Shown: in pieces, positions 28,991 through 38,416 of the stretch
How positions within the stretch are numbered: position 1 is the stretch's first letter
Layout: each line of letters opens with the position of its first letter
DNA from: Flavobacterium sp. 20NA77.7
GTDB lineage: Bacteria > Bacteroidota > Bacteroidia > Flavobacteriales > Flavobacteriaceae
DNA: 64,000 nucleotides
Assembly (NCBI RefSeq): GCF_031326205.1
Contig: NZ_CP133721.1
Span: forward strand, 992,001 to 1,056,000
Reading direction: 5' to 3'
Translations under genes and position numbers: made by a program
Notes under the pieces: model-generated
Databases searched by the model: none
What the model saw: only the letters and a program-made list of their open reading frames with translations
What the model was told of the DNA's origin: nothing

Positions 28991-30166
28991 CTAAATTTTG
29001 CTGCAAAGTAAAACAATTTTTTCGTCATTTAGATTGGTTGTAAAAAAAGCATATACATTTCCACCGTCATTAATTTTATATTTTCCTCTAATTTCTTCTA
29101 CAGACAAAGGAAAGTTACGGGTAGTAATATTCATTTTTTTACCTTGTAACTGTTTTTTAATCTCATTTTTAGTAAAAGGTATTTGTTGGTCAATAATAAA
29201 TCGCCTTCCTGGAAAATCAATTAGCTTATCGTTTGTAAAAAGGTGAGAATGCGAATGTAACTTTGTTACAGGATAGGTAGTACACAAGTAATTTGCTCCT
29301 CCCGATTTTAGAATAGCTGCATTGGGTTCGTATATAAATAGTTTAGGTAACGAATAGGTTAGCTGTTCTTCACTGTTTAATATAAAAGAAAGAGTGTCTG
29401 TCTTTTTATCATGTAGGTTATTTGCGCTAACAGAAATTTCTTTGTCATAATTTTTTTCAAGTACCCATAAGAGTTCTTTTACCTCATTTTCCAAGGCAAC
29501 CACATGAATAGATTTAACGTTTTTTAATTCTTTTAATCCCGCGGCAATATCCAGTATTGGTGCTGTTTTTAGGAGTATCTGATTTGTTTTTTCAAAATAA
29601 AAAGCTAAATTTTCAGGAACATTTGGCAAACAATCTTTGAGCATGAACACCTTTCCTTTGCTGTCACTTCTTCTACTTGGATCAATATATATCCAATCAA
29701 ATTTCTCAGTATAATTTTTTAAAAAAAGGGCGCTATCACCTATAATACATTTAATATTACTTTTGTTAAGTTTTTTGTAATTATAAGCCACGATTTCAGA
29801 TAAATCCTGATTTTTTTCACAATGAAAAACAGTTGTAACGTGTTCACTGAAATAGTAACAATCTACTCCAAATCCACCGGTTAAATCTGCTAAAACTTCT
29901 CCCTTTACTAAAGAAGCTTTATATTTAGCGGTGCTTTCAGATGACGATTGTTCTATGGAAAGGCTTGATGGATAATATATATTTTCGTTCTGAAACCAAG
30001 TAGGTAATTTATTTTTAGCTTTATTTTTAGATACAATTTGAGTTAGAATTTCCTTCCATTCCACTTCAGGAAATGGATTTTTTGAAAGGGCTAATTTGGC
30101 AATATTACTCTGCAAAGAATTAGTAATAAATTCTTGTATTTCCTTAGATAGTAGGCCTACAATCAT
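28991..30166 (-). CDS. THUMP-like domain class I SAM-dependent methyltransferase
   Basis: The central region is a Rossmann methyltransferase: LADLTGGFGVDCYYFS near residues 91-106 is the SAM-binding loop, FDWIYIDPSRRSD near 165-177 the acidic-catalytic segment, and CIIGDSALF the adenine-contact strand. The C-terminal part (HLFTNDKLIDFPGRRFI, KMNITTRNFPLSVEEIRGKYKI) matches the THUMP-like domain that accompanies this family in Bacteroidota. An RNA substrate is likely given that domain, but the target base is unknown. It overlaps the upstream AI-2E gene by four bases, so the two are coupled. Confidence 0.82.
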   Translation of the reverse strand: MIVGLLSKEIQEFITNSLQSNIAKLALSKNPFPEVEWKEILTQIVSKNKAKNKLPTWFQNENIYYPSSLSIEQSSSESTAKYKASLVKGEVLADLTGGFGVDCYYFSEHVTTVFHCEKNQDLSEIVAYNYKKLNKSNIKCIIGDSALFLKNYTEKFDWIYIDPSRRSDSKGKVFMLKDCLPNVPENLAFYFEKTNQILLKTAPILDIAAGLKELKNVKSIHVVALENEVKELLWVLEKNYDKEISVSANNLHDKKTDTLSFILNSEEQLTYSLPKLFIYEPNAAILKSGGANYLCTTYPVTKLHSHSHLFTNDKLIDFPGRRFIIDQQIPFTKNEIKKQLQGKKMNITTRNFPLSVEEIRGKYKINDGGNVYAFFTTNLNDEKIVLLCSKI

Positions 30167-31254
30167 TTTAGTGCTGCTGTTAATACTTGTATAAATTTAT
30201 TTTTTGGAAAAAATTCTTTTAAAATAAATTTAATTGAAGTGTATAAAGGAATAGCCACAATCATACCCGTAATACCTAGTAAACTACCAGAAATTAAGAT
30301 TACAATAAAAACTTCTAAGGGATGTGAATTAGTACTTTTTGAAGCAATAATAGGTTGACTAATATTGTTATCTATTACTTGAACAAAAATATATCCTAAA
30401 CTTACATAGAGCGTTGTGGGCAATGTGACAGAACTAAAGTCTTGTGTGATACCATTTGTCATTGTTAAAAAAGCAGTCATTAGTAATGCAATAATGGGTC
30501 CTATGTAAGGAATAATGTTAAGTATAGCTCCTAAAAAAGCAATAATTAAAGCGTTTTCAATACCAAAGCAAAGTAAAACAATAAAATAAAGGATAAAAAC
30601 AACTAGAAGTTGTAAAACTAATCCAATTGCATACCGAGCAAGCATGTTTTTTATTTTAAGTAATGAAGCTAAGATTTGCCAACGGTGATTTTTGGGAAGA
30701 ACAGCTTTTAAATTTCTCAATAATAAATCTTGATCTTTCATTAAGAAAAAGGTAATAAAAAAGGTTGAAAAAAGCCCCATGCTAAAGTTACCTATTGAAC
30801 CAATGATGGTGTTTAATATATCAGTAATGAAACTGAAATTAAATGATTTAGATAATTTTTGAAAATCGATATATTTTTTATAGTCTATCGAATAAGATTG
30901 CAGCCAATTGTCAATTTGTGAAATAAAAACATGGTAATTTTTTTGTAGGGCATTCAAATCAAGTAAGGCTAATTTTTGACTCTGTGTCATTATTAAAGGT
31001 ACAAACAATAATAAAATACCAATGATAATAATTGTGAAGAATAATAAAGCGGAAATGATGGCTAATGTGGATGAAAATTTTAGTTTTTTTTGTAGAAATT
31101 TCGCGATAGGTTGTGCGATAAAGCTCAATAAAATAGCACAAATACAATAGGTGAGTATTGCTGAAATTAAATAAAGAATATAAAATCCTCCAGCTACAGC
31201 TAGTAATATAAAAAGTGTACGTAATAGTGCTTTTGAAATTTCTTTAGAAATCAT
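30163..31254 (-). CDS. AI-2E family transporter (PerM-like permease)
   Basis: The 363-residue protein has seven to eight hydrophobic segments: a pair at about residues 10-45, one at 65-90, then a cluster from about 150 to 345. The segment LGAILNIIPYIGPIIALLMTAFLTM is the conserved family core, seen here by its NIIPYIGPIIA piece. The name comes from a proposed autoinducer-2 exporter; other members move Na+ or protons or have no known substrate. I would not infer quorum sensing here. It overlaps the methyltransferase downstream by four bases. Confidence 0.88.
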   Translation of the reverse strand: MISKEISKALLRTLFILLAVAGGFYILYLISAILTYCICAILLSFIAQPIAKFLQKKLKFSSTLAIISALLFFTIIIIGILLLFVPLIMTQSQKLALLDLNALQKNYHVFISQIDNWLQSYSIDYKKYIDFQKLSKSFNFSFITDILNTIIGSIGNFSMGLFSTFFITFFLMKDQDLLLRNLKAVLPKNHRWQILASLLKIKNMLARYAIGLVLQLLVVFILYFIVLLCFGIENALIIAFLGAILNIIPYIGPIIALLMTAFLTMTNGITQDFSSVTLPTTLYVSLGYIFVQVIDNNISQPIIASKSTNSHPLEVFIVILISGSLLGITGMIVAIPLYTSIKFILKEFFPKNKFIQVLTAALK

Positions 31255-31306
31255 ATTTTTCCGTTTTTAAATCAACATCATTTTAGTAGAAAAGATGTAC
31301 AGTTAA

Positions 31307-31948
31307 TTAATTTTTAAATACGTAATTGATAATATTTGCACCCATTTTAAGCGCTGTCTCTCTCACAGAAATCGGGTCGCCATGCACTTCTTGATTTTCC
31401 CAACCATCTCCTAAATCACATTCATACGTATATAAAAGTACTAATCTATTTTCAATAAATATGCCAAAAGCTTGAGGTTGTTTATTATCGTGTTCATGAA
31501 TTTTAGGTAATCCATTCGGAAAGGAATAAGGCCCTTGAAAAATGGGATGGCTTTTAGGAATTTCAGTTAAAGATGCCTCAGGAAAAATTTTTTTAATTTC
31601 TTTTCGAATGTATTCGTCCATTCCGTAATTGTCATCAATATGCAAAAAACCTCCCGCTGATAAGTAGTTTTTTAAATTTACAACATCGCTAGCACTAAAA
31701 ACCACATTACCATGACCTGTCATATGAACAAAAGGATATAAGAACAATTCAGCACTTCCGGGTTCAACAGTTGCTATTTTTTGATTGAGTTTTGTAGTAA
31801 TGTTTTGGTTACAATATTTAACTAAATTAGGTAAAGAGGTAGGATTAGCGTACCAATCACCACCACCAGAATATTTTAACAAAGCAATATCTTGAGAAAA
31901 TGCCAAGTTTGAAAAAATATACATCCCTAATACTATAAGTTTATTCAT
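31307..31948 (-). CDS. DUF4159 domain-containing secreted protein
   Basis: Residues 1-19 form a signal peptide ending in LAFSQ. The rest is a single DUF4159 domain with its usual motifs: YSGGGDWYANP, YPFVHMTGHGNVVFS, GGFLHIDDNYGMDEY and LVLLYTYECDLGDGW. The fold resembles a glutamine-amidotransferase-like flavodoxin arrangement, but the function is not established. The protein is periplasmic by prediction. It overlaps the 3' end of rsmE by eight bases, so the two are co-transcribed. Confidence 0.85.
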   Translation of the reverse strand: MNKLIVLGMYIFSNLAFSQDIALLKYSGGGDWYANPTSLPNLVKYCNQNITTKLNQKIATVEPGSAELFLYPFVHMTGHGNVVFSASDVVNLKNYLSAGGFLHIDDNYGMDEYIRKEIKKIFPEASLTEIPKSHPIFQGPYSFPNGLPKIHEHDNKQPQAFGIFIENRLVLLYTYECDLGDGWENQEVHGDPISVRETALKMGANIINYVFKN

Positions 31949-32645
31949 TTGTCAGTGCAATTGTATGACAAGCCACTAAAGCAGCTGTTTCTGTTCGTAA
32001 TCTTGTGTTTCCCAAAGATACAGGAATAAATTTATTTTGTAGGGCCAATTCAATTTCTTTAACAGAAAAATCACCCTCGGGGCCAATTAAAATTAAAACG
32101 TTAGTATTTTTTTGCAATTCGGTTTTAAATGATTTTTTGTCTGTTTCTTCACAATGTGCTATAAATTTTTGCCCTTCAAAATCTTTCTTAATGAATTGAG
32201 AAAAAGTTACAGGTTCATTAATTTTTGGTAAATAATATTGGTTAGATTGTTTTAAAGCTGATTGAATAATTTTCTCAGCTCGATCAATTTTATAAACTTT
32301 TCTTTCAGAATGATCACAAATTATAGGTGTAATTTCGTGTATGCCTATTTCAGTTGCTTTTTCTAAAAACCATTCCATCCTATCGTTCATTTTTGTAGGT
32401 GCAATAGCAAGATGGCTATAGAACGAAGTAGGTTCAATAAAGGTTTCTTTTAAAATTTTTATTTCACACTTTTTTTCAGAAGCCAATATAATTTCAGATT
32501 CAAATAAAAATCCTAAACCATTAGTAATAAATATTTTATCACCATCTTTTTTACGTAAAACTTTAATTATATGTTTGCTTTCTTCTCTGTCGAAAATGAA
32601 AGTTATAGCACCTTGTTTGATGTCTAAATTATAGAATAATTGCAT
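31941..32645 (-). CDS. rsmE: 16S rRNA (uracil1498-N3)-methyltransferase
   Basis: RsmE methylates U1498 in 16S rRNA. The protein has the N-terminal PUA-like domain (HIIKVLRKKDGDKI) and the C-terminal SPOUT knot: KATEIGIHEITPIICDHSER near residues 95-114, then LILIGPEGDFSVKEIE and SLGNTRLRTETAALVA, the SAM-binding knot signatures. The length of 234 residues is normal. It sits three bases after tsaD and overlaps the DUF4159 gene by eight bases. Confidence 0.95.
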   Translation of the reverse strand: MQLFYNLDIKQGAITFIFDREESKHIIKVLRKKDGDKIFITNGLGFLFESEIILASEKKCEIKILKETFIEPTSFYSHLAIAPTKMNDRMEWFLEKATEIGIHEITPIICDHSERKVYKIDRAEKIIQSALKQSNQYYLPKINEPVTFSQFIKKDFEGQKFIAHCEETDKKSFKTELQKNTNVLILIGPEGDFSVKEIELALQNKFIPVSLGNTRLRTETAALVACHTIALTNE

Positions 32646-32648
32646 ACG

Positions 32649-33671
32649 TTAAAATTCAATTCTAGCTTTTGAAACGACTTGATGGGAAGAAAAATTTTCT
32701 TCTAAATAATTATAATACCCTACAATTCCTATCATAGCAGCATTATCGGTTGTATATTCAAATTTAGGAATAAATGTTTTCCATCCATATTTTTTCTCAG
32801 CTTCTTTTAATGTAAAACGAATACCAGAATTAGCAGAAACACCTCCTCCTATGGCAATTTGGGTTATTCCCGTTTCATTTACAGCTAATTTTAATTTATC
32901 CATTAATATTTCAATAATTGTATGCTGAATGGAAGCACAAATATCTGCTTTATTTTCTTCAATAAAATTCGGATTTAGTGCTACGTTTTTTTGAATAAAA
33001 TATAAAATTTGAGTTTTTAAACCACTGAAACTAAAGTTTAATCCATCAACTTTAGGTTTAGTAAATAAAAATGCTTTCGGGTTTCCTTCTTGGGCATACT
33101 TATCTATTAAAGGTCCACCAGGATAAGGTAATCCCAGTATTTTTGCACTTTTATCAAAAGCTTCCCCTACAGCGTCATCAGTTGTTTCACCAATTATTTC
33201 TAAATCAAAAAAACTAGATACTTTTACAATTTGTGTATGTCCGCCCGAAATAGTTAAGGCTAAAAATGGAAATGTAGGTTTTTCATATCCTTCTTCATCT
33301 ATAAAGTGAGCTAAAATATGTGCTTTCATATGGTTTACAGCAATAAGAGGAATTTGTAAACCTTGACTCAGCGATTTCGCAAAACTTCCTCCAACTAGCA
33401 ATGAACCCATAAGTCCAGGGCCTTGTGTAAAAGCGATTGCATGTAAATCATCTTTCGTAATACCAGCTTTTGTGAGCGCTACATCAACCACAGGAACTAT
33501 GTTTTGTTGATGCGCTCTTGATGCTAATTCGGGAACAACTCCTCCGTATGCCTCATGTACGCTTTGTCTGGCAACTATATTTGCTAAAACTTTATCGTAG
33601 CATAATACAGCAGCAGAAGTATCGTCACAAGAACTTTCAATAGCTAAAATGTATGTTTTTTTATCTTTCAT
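32649..33671 (-). CDS. tsaD: tRNA N6-threonylcarbamoyladenosine transferase TsaD
   Basis: TsaD transfers the threonylcarbamoyl group to A37 of ANN-decoding tRNAs, working with TsaB and TsaE (neither is in this window). Metal-binding His114 and His118 lie in NHMKAHI. Other hallmarks are IESSCDDTSAAV near residue 11, GPGLMGSLLVG near 84, GGHTQIV and a late IAIGGGVSANS. The length of 340 residues is standard. It is first in a tsaD-rsmE-DUF4159 run on the minus strand and divergent from tamB. Confidence 0.97.
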   Translation of the reverse strand: MKDKKTYILAIESSCDDTSAAVLCYDKVLANIVARQSVHEAYGGVVPELASRAHQQNIVPVVDVALTKAGITKDDLHAIAFTQGPGLMGSLLVGGSFAKSLSQGLQIPLIAVNHMKAHILAHFIDEEGYEKPTFPFLALTISGGHTQIVKVSSFFDLEIIGETTDDAVGEAFDKSAKILGLPYPGGPLIDKYAQEGNPKAFLFTKPKVDGLNFSFSGLKTQILYFIQKNVALNPNFIEENKADICASIQHTIIEILMDKLKLAVNETGITQIAIGGGVSANSGIRFTLKEAEKKYGWKTFIPKFEYTTDNAAMIGIVGYYNYLEENFSSHQVVSKARIEF

Positions 33672-33702
33672 TAGTGTTAGGCATGAAATTTGGTTCCCAA
33701 TA

Positions 33703-33734
33703 TTGTGAATGTCCTACAAAATTGCTTATTTTTG
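33703..33734 (+). promoter_or_regulatory. Putative tamB promoter (TTG - 21 bp - TATTTTTG)
   Basis: TTG at 33703-33705 and TATTTTTG at 33727-33734 fit the Flavobacterium promoter with a 21-base spacer. Transcription would start near 33741, about 47 bases before the ATC codon proposed as the tamB start. Confidence 0.5.
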
Positions 33735-33787
33735 TTGCTAATAGCAAGAAAAATGACATTCTTTTTTTAAAATAAAAATAAATACAC

Positions 33788-36700
33788 ATCAAAAAAGTTA
33801 GAAAAATAGTCTTTAGATTCTTATTTGGCGTATTATTGCTACTAGTTACAGCAGCAATTTTACTGTCATTACCTGTTGTACAAACGAAATTAGGAAGCTA
33901 TGCAACTAACGCATTAAAAGAAGATTTTGGTGTAAATATTACTATTAAGCGAGTGGCTATTACTCCTTTTGGTGGTGTGAAGTTAAATGATATTCAAATT
34001 ACAGATCATCGCCAAGATACGTTGGCACATATTGATAGATTGCAAACTTCAATTTTAAGTTTTTCAAAATTATATAATAGCGGGCATCCTTATTTTGGCG
34101 ACTTAAGACTTGATGGCTTAAATTTTAAAATTATACAATATAAAGGGGAACGTGATACGAATTTAGATCGTTTTGTAGCTGCTTTTGACGATGGAAAGCC
34201 TTCTTCGGGAAAATTTCGATTGAAAGCTAATTCTATTTATCTTAAAACCAGCCGATTTAGATATATTGATGCTAATTTAAAGGATACTCGAGTTGTTGAT
34301 TTTAAAAATCTAAACGGTCAATTAGACGATTTTTTTGTTAAAGGAGCTAATGTGACTGCGTATGCTTATAAACTTTCATTTAAAGATCATAGAGGTATTG
34401 AAGTAAAAAATTTAACTACAGATTTTACCTATACAAAGAAGAATATTTTGTTAAATGAATTAGAGTTAGTTACGGCTCATTCTTCATTTAAAGGGCGAAC
34501 TGAATTGCTCTATAACAGAAAAGATTTTTCTGATTTTAACAATAAAGTTATTTTTGATTTGCAAATCCATGAAGGTAAAATTTCTTCAAATGACTTAAAT
34601 TGTTTTTATCCAGAATTTGGTAAAAATCAACTGTTTTTTATTGATTCACATGTTATAGGAACGCTCAATAATTTAGCGTTTCATAATTTAAAAGTAATGG
34701 ATTTTAATGGAAATGAGATTGTAGGAGAAATCAAATTAGTAAACAGTTTTGGTAAATCACATCAAAAATTTTCATTAAATGGAAAGTTTGATAGACTTTC
34801 CACTAGTCGACAAGGACTTGCAAAAGTAATGCCTTCATTATTGGGAAAAAAATTACCCGAAAATTTTAAAAATTTTGGAAACATACTGCTTTCAGGTGAA
34901 TTTTTTCTAACAAAAAAACAAGTAATCGCTGATATAACTTTACTCTCTAAAGTAGGACAAGCAACGGCCGATTTTACTTTGAACGGCTTAGATGTTATTG
35001 ATCAAGCAACATATAAAGGTGAATTTACATTAAATCAATTTAATTTAGGGGTATTATTTGCTACTCCAACCTTCGGACTAGCAAGTTTACACGCAAAAAT
35101 TGATGGAAGAGGATTTACAAAAAAATATTTGAACACAACGTTCACGGGTAACGCACAAAAATTCACCTTTAATGGGTATGCTTATTCAAATATCGAATTA
35201 GATGGTTTGTTTAAAATGCCTTATTTTAAGGGTGACATTAGTTGTAATGATCCAAACCTTAAGATGATTTTTAATGGTTTAATAGATTTGAGTAAAACGA
35301 AAAAAGAATATGATTTTACTACTCAAATAGCGTATGCAAATTTGAAAAAAATTAATTGGTATAAAAAAGATGAACTATCAGAATTTTCAGGAGAAATTTC
35401 AGTAAAAGCGAAAGGAAACAGTTTAGACGATTTAATAGGACAGGCATCAATAAACAATATTACGTATAAAAATTCAAAATCAACCTATTATTTTGATGAA
35501 GCAACTTTATTCTCAACATTTGATAGTAATAATGTGAGAACCGTTTCATTGGTTTCATCGGATATGATAAATGGTCAAGTAGTAGGTAAATATAAAGTAC
35601 AAGAAATTAATAAAATTGTTGAAAACGCTGTAGGAAGTTTATATGCAAATTATTCGCCTCATAAACTACAAAAAAATCAATATTTAGACTTTGATATTAC
35701 CATTCATAGTAAGATTGTGGAACTATTTTTTCCTGATATTCATGTTGCTGAAAATACTTTTGTAAAAGGTAAAATTAATGCAACTGACGGATTGTTTAAG
35801 TTTGATTTTAAATCACCATTAATTGATGTATATGGTACTAAATTCAACAAAATAAGCGTAGCTATTAACAATAAAAACCCGTTATACAATACATATATTA
35901 CGTTAGATAGTATCAATTCGGAAATGTATAAGATTTCTGATTTTAATTTAATTAATGTTACCATGAACGATACCTTATTTCTTCGTTCAGAGTTTAAAGG
36001 AGGACCAAAAGGAGAAGATCGTTTTGATATAAATGTATTTCACACGATTGATAAAAATAAAAATTCAGTTGTTGGTTTCAAAAAATCAGATATAACGTTT
36101 AAAAAATCCCAATGGTACATTAACGAAAATGATACCGATGATAACGCTATTATTTTTGACAAGAAATTTCAAAATTTTGAATTTAATAAATTAACCTTAT
36201 CTCATAATAATCAATTTATTGATTTTAGTGGTGTAATGAAAGATTCAACCTATAAAGATTTGAGTTTGAATTTTAAAGATGTAGATATTGCAAAAATTAC
36301 TCCCGAATTGGAGAATCTTTCTTTTGGTGGTCAAGTAAATGGTAAGATTACCTATAAACAAATAAAAACTTTATTTGAGCCTACTACTGATTTACGTGTT
36401 AAAGATTTAGTGATTAATAATACACCGTTAGGTAATTTAGATGTAAAAGTTTCAGGAGATGAAAGCTTGCGAAAATTTAATGTCAATGCAAATTTAAATT
36501 ACCAAGATAGTGAAACATTTTTTACCACAGGAATTGTAGAATTTGTTAATAAAAAACCTATTTTATCTCTTGATGCAGGTTTTCGAAATTTAAACATTGC
36601 ACCTCTGGGAGGATTTTTAAAAGGAATTTTAGAAAATGTGAGAGGAGAGGCTTCTGGAAGTGCTAATATTGTAGGATCACTTGAAAATCCTGACATTAAT

Positions 36701-38281
36701 GGTGCTATTTATTTAAATAAAGCAGGTTTAAAAGTACCTTATTTAAACGTAGATTATGATTTTGAAAAAAATGCAATCATTGGAATTACGGAAGATAAAT
36801 TTTTGTTTAAAAATATTAATCTTATCGACGTAGCAGAAAAAACACGTGGTGTATTAAGTGGTACTATATCTCATAAAAAATTAGAAGATTGGGATATGGA
36901 TTTAAAAATAAATTCAGATAGATTACTCGTTTTAGACACAAAAGATTCTGAAGATGCCTATTACTTTGGAAAAGCATTTTTTAATGGATATGGAACAATT
37001 GAAGGTCCAGTAAATGCTTTAGTAATAGAAGCTAACGGTTCCTCTGCTAAAGGAACGAGCTTAAAAATACCTGTAAATGAATCAGAAACTATTGGTGATA
37101 ATTCATACGTTCATTTTGTTACGCGAGAAGAAAAATTTGGAACAAAGAAAGCTAAGAAAGAAACAAAAACCTATAAAGGAATAGATTTAAATTTTAATTT
37201 TGATATTACCACTGATGCAGAAATAGAAGTTATTTTAAATAGAGAAACAGGACATGCTATGAAAGGTAAAGGACTGGGTTCTTTAAACATGAATATTAAT
37301 ACCTTAGGGAAATTTAATATGGTGGGGGATTTCCAAGTGATAGAAGGTAAATATTTATTTAGATATGGAAATTTATTTGATAAAAACTTTAGTGTTAAAA
37401 AAGGAGGAACCATACGATGGGATGGAGATCCAATGTCAGCTATATTAGATTTAGAAGCCGTTTACACTACTCAGGCTAACCCCGGTGTATTAATTGAAAG
37501 TGCATCTGTTAATAAAAAAATACCAACAGAAGTAGTCATTGCTATAACAGGAGATTTGAGTAACCCACAATCCGACTTTACTATTAATTTCCCTACGGTA
37601 CAATCTTCTTTAAAGAGTGAAATTGATTACCGCTTACAAGACAAAGATTTTAGACAACGTCAAGCTTTTGGTTTATTAGCTACGGGAAGTTTTGTAGCAG
37701 CTACAAACACATCATGGTACGGGTCATTTTTAGAAACTGCTAAAGGTCTGTTTGGAGAAGTGCTTTCTGATGGGGAAAACAAATTACAATTTGGTGTAGA
37801 CTATCAAGTAGGAGATAAGCAAAGAGCTATATCAGATAGAGCTTTAGTTACCCTTAATACACAAATCAACGATAAATTAAGTATTAATGGGAATGTAGGA
37901 GTTCCTGTTGGTGGCGTAAATCAATCCTACGTAGTGGGTAATGTAGAAGTAGAGTTAAAACTTAATGAAGACGGTAGTTTAACAGCGCATGTTTTTAACA
38001 AAGAGAATGATATCAATTATTTAGCTACAGGTCAAAATACGGGTTATACACAGGGTATTGGACTTTCTTATAGTGTAGATTTTGATGATTTTAAATCATT
38101 GTTGCATGAATTATTTAGATCTCAAAAGAAAAACAAGAAAACAACAAACAAATCAGAAGATCATTTGCCAGACTCTGAAATATCGCCAGATATGATTAAT
38201 TTTATTGAGGAGACGCGTAAACGTCAAATTAATGAAGAGAAAAAGAAAACCCCTCCGCAAATTGTTCCAGAAATTGATTAA
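33788..38281 (+). CDS. tamB: Translocation/assembly module TamB family protein (non-canonical start)
   Basis: A very large AsmA/TamB-like protein forming a long beta-taco that spans the periplasm and supports lipid transport or outer-membrane assembly. An N-terminal anchor runs into LPVVQTKLGSYATNALKEDFGVNI, the usual start of the family. The middle is repetitive beta structure, and the last 450 or so residues form the DUF490/TamB domain (LNINTLGKFNMVGDFQVIEGKYLFRYG shortened here; GTIRWDGDP; VVIAITGDLSNPQ). The TAA at 33779 ends the frame upstream. The only ATG/GTG/TTG before the anchor ends is TTG 33836, which would cut off the basic n-region. Starting at ATC 33788 gives KKVRKIVFRF then the hydrophobic helix, as expected. 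Confidence 0.88.
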   Translation: MKKVRKIVFRFLFGVLLLLVTAAILLSLPVVQTKLGSYATNALKEDFGVNITIKRVAITPFGGVKLNDIQITDHRQDTLAHIDRLQTSILSFSKLYNSGHPYFGDLRLDGLNFKIIQYKGERDTNLDRFVAAFDDGKPSSGKFRLKANSIYLKTSRFRYIDANLKDTRVVDFKNLNGQLDDFFVKGANVTAYAYKLSFKDHRGIEVKNLTTDFTYTKKNILLNELELVTAHSSFKGRTELLYNRKDFSDFNNKVIFDLQIHEGKISSNDLNCFYPEFGKNQLFFIDSHVIGTLNNLAFHNLKVMDFNGNEIVGEIKLVNSFGKSHQKFSLNGKFDRLSTSRQGLAKVMPSLLGKKLPENFKNFGNILLSGEFFLTKKQVIADITLLSKVGQATADFTLNGLDVIDQATYKGEFTLNQFNLGVLFATPTFGLASLHAKIDGRGFTKKYLNTTFTGNAQKFTFNGYAYSNIELDGLFKMPYFKGDISCNDPNLKMIFNGLIDLSKTKKEYDFTTQIAYANLKKINWYKKDELSEFSGEISVKAKGNSLDDLIGQASINNITYKNSKSTYYFDEATLFSTFDSNNVRTVSLVSSDMINGQVVGKYKVQEINKIVENAVGSLYANYSPHKLQKNQYLDFDITIHSKIVELFFPDIHVAENTFVKGKINATDGLFKFDFKSPLIDVYGTKFNKISVAINNKNPLYNTYITLDSINSEMYKISDFNLINVTMNDTLFLRSEFKGGPKGEDRFDINVFHTIDKNKNSVVGFKKSDITFKKSQWYINENDTDDNAIIFDKKFQNFEFNKLTLSHNNQFIDFSGVMKDSTYKDLSLNFKDVDIAKITPELENLSFGGQVNGKITYKQIKTLFEPTTDLRVKDLVINNTPLGNLDVKVSGDESLRKFNVNANLNYQDSETFFTTGIVEFVNKKPILSLDAGFRNLNIAPLGGFLKGILENVRGEASGSANIVGSLENPDINGAIYLNKAGLKVPYLNVDYDFEKNAIIGITEDKFLFKNINLIDVAEKTRGVLSGTISHKKLEDWDMDLKINSDRLLVLDTKDSEDAYYFGKAFFNGYGTIEGPVNALVIEANGSSAKGTSLKIPVNESETIGDNSYVHFVTREEKFGTKKAKKETKTYKGIDLNFNFDITTDAEIEVILNRETGHAMKGKGLGSLNMNINTLGKFNMVGDFQVIEGKYLFRYGNLFDKNFSVKKGGTIRWDGDPMSAILDLEAVYTTQANPGVLIESASVNKKIPTEVVIAITGDLSNPQSDFTINFPTVQSSLKSEIDYRLQDKDFRQRQAFGLLATGSFVAATNTSWYGSFLETAKGLFGEVLSDGENKLQFGVDYQVGDKQRAISDRALVTLNTQINDKLSINGNVGVPVGGVNQSYVVGNVEVELKLNEDGSLTAHVFNKENDINYLATGQNTGYTQGIGLSYSVDFDDFKSLLHELFRSQKKNKKTTNKSEDHLPDSEISPDMINFIEETRKRQINEEKKKTPPQIVPEID

Positions 38282-38416
38282 GACTTTTGTTATTTTTAAT
38301 TTTTTGAATTATTTATCAACGAAATCGTTTGAAAATGAGAATTTAATAAAATAAATTACATTTAATAATAAAATTACTAAAATCCTTTTATAATTTTACA
38401 AAATATATAATAAGAT

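Noticed and set aside
30163..31254. AI-2E transporter as evidence of quorum sensing
   Set aside because: The family is broad, no luxS or receptor is nearby, and many members transport ions or have unknown substrates.
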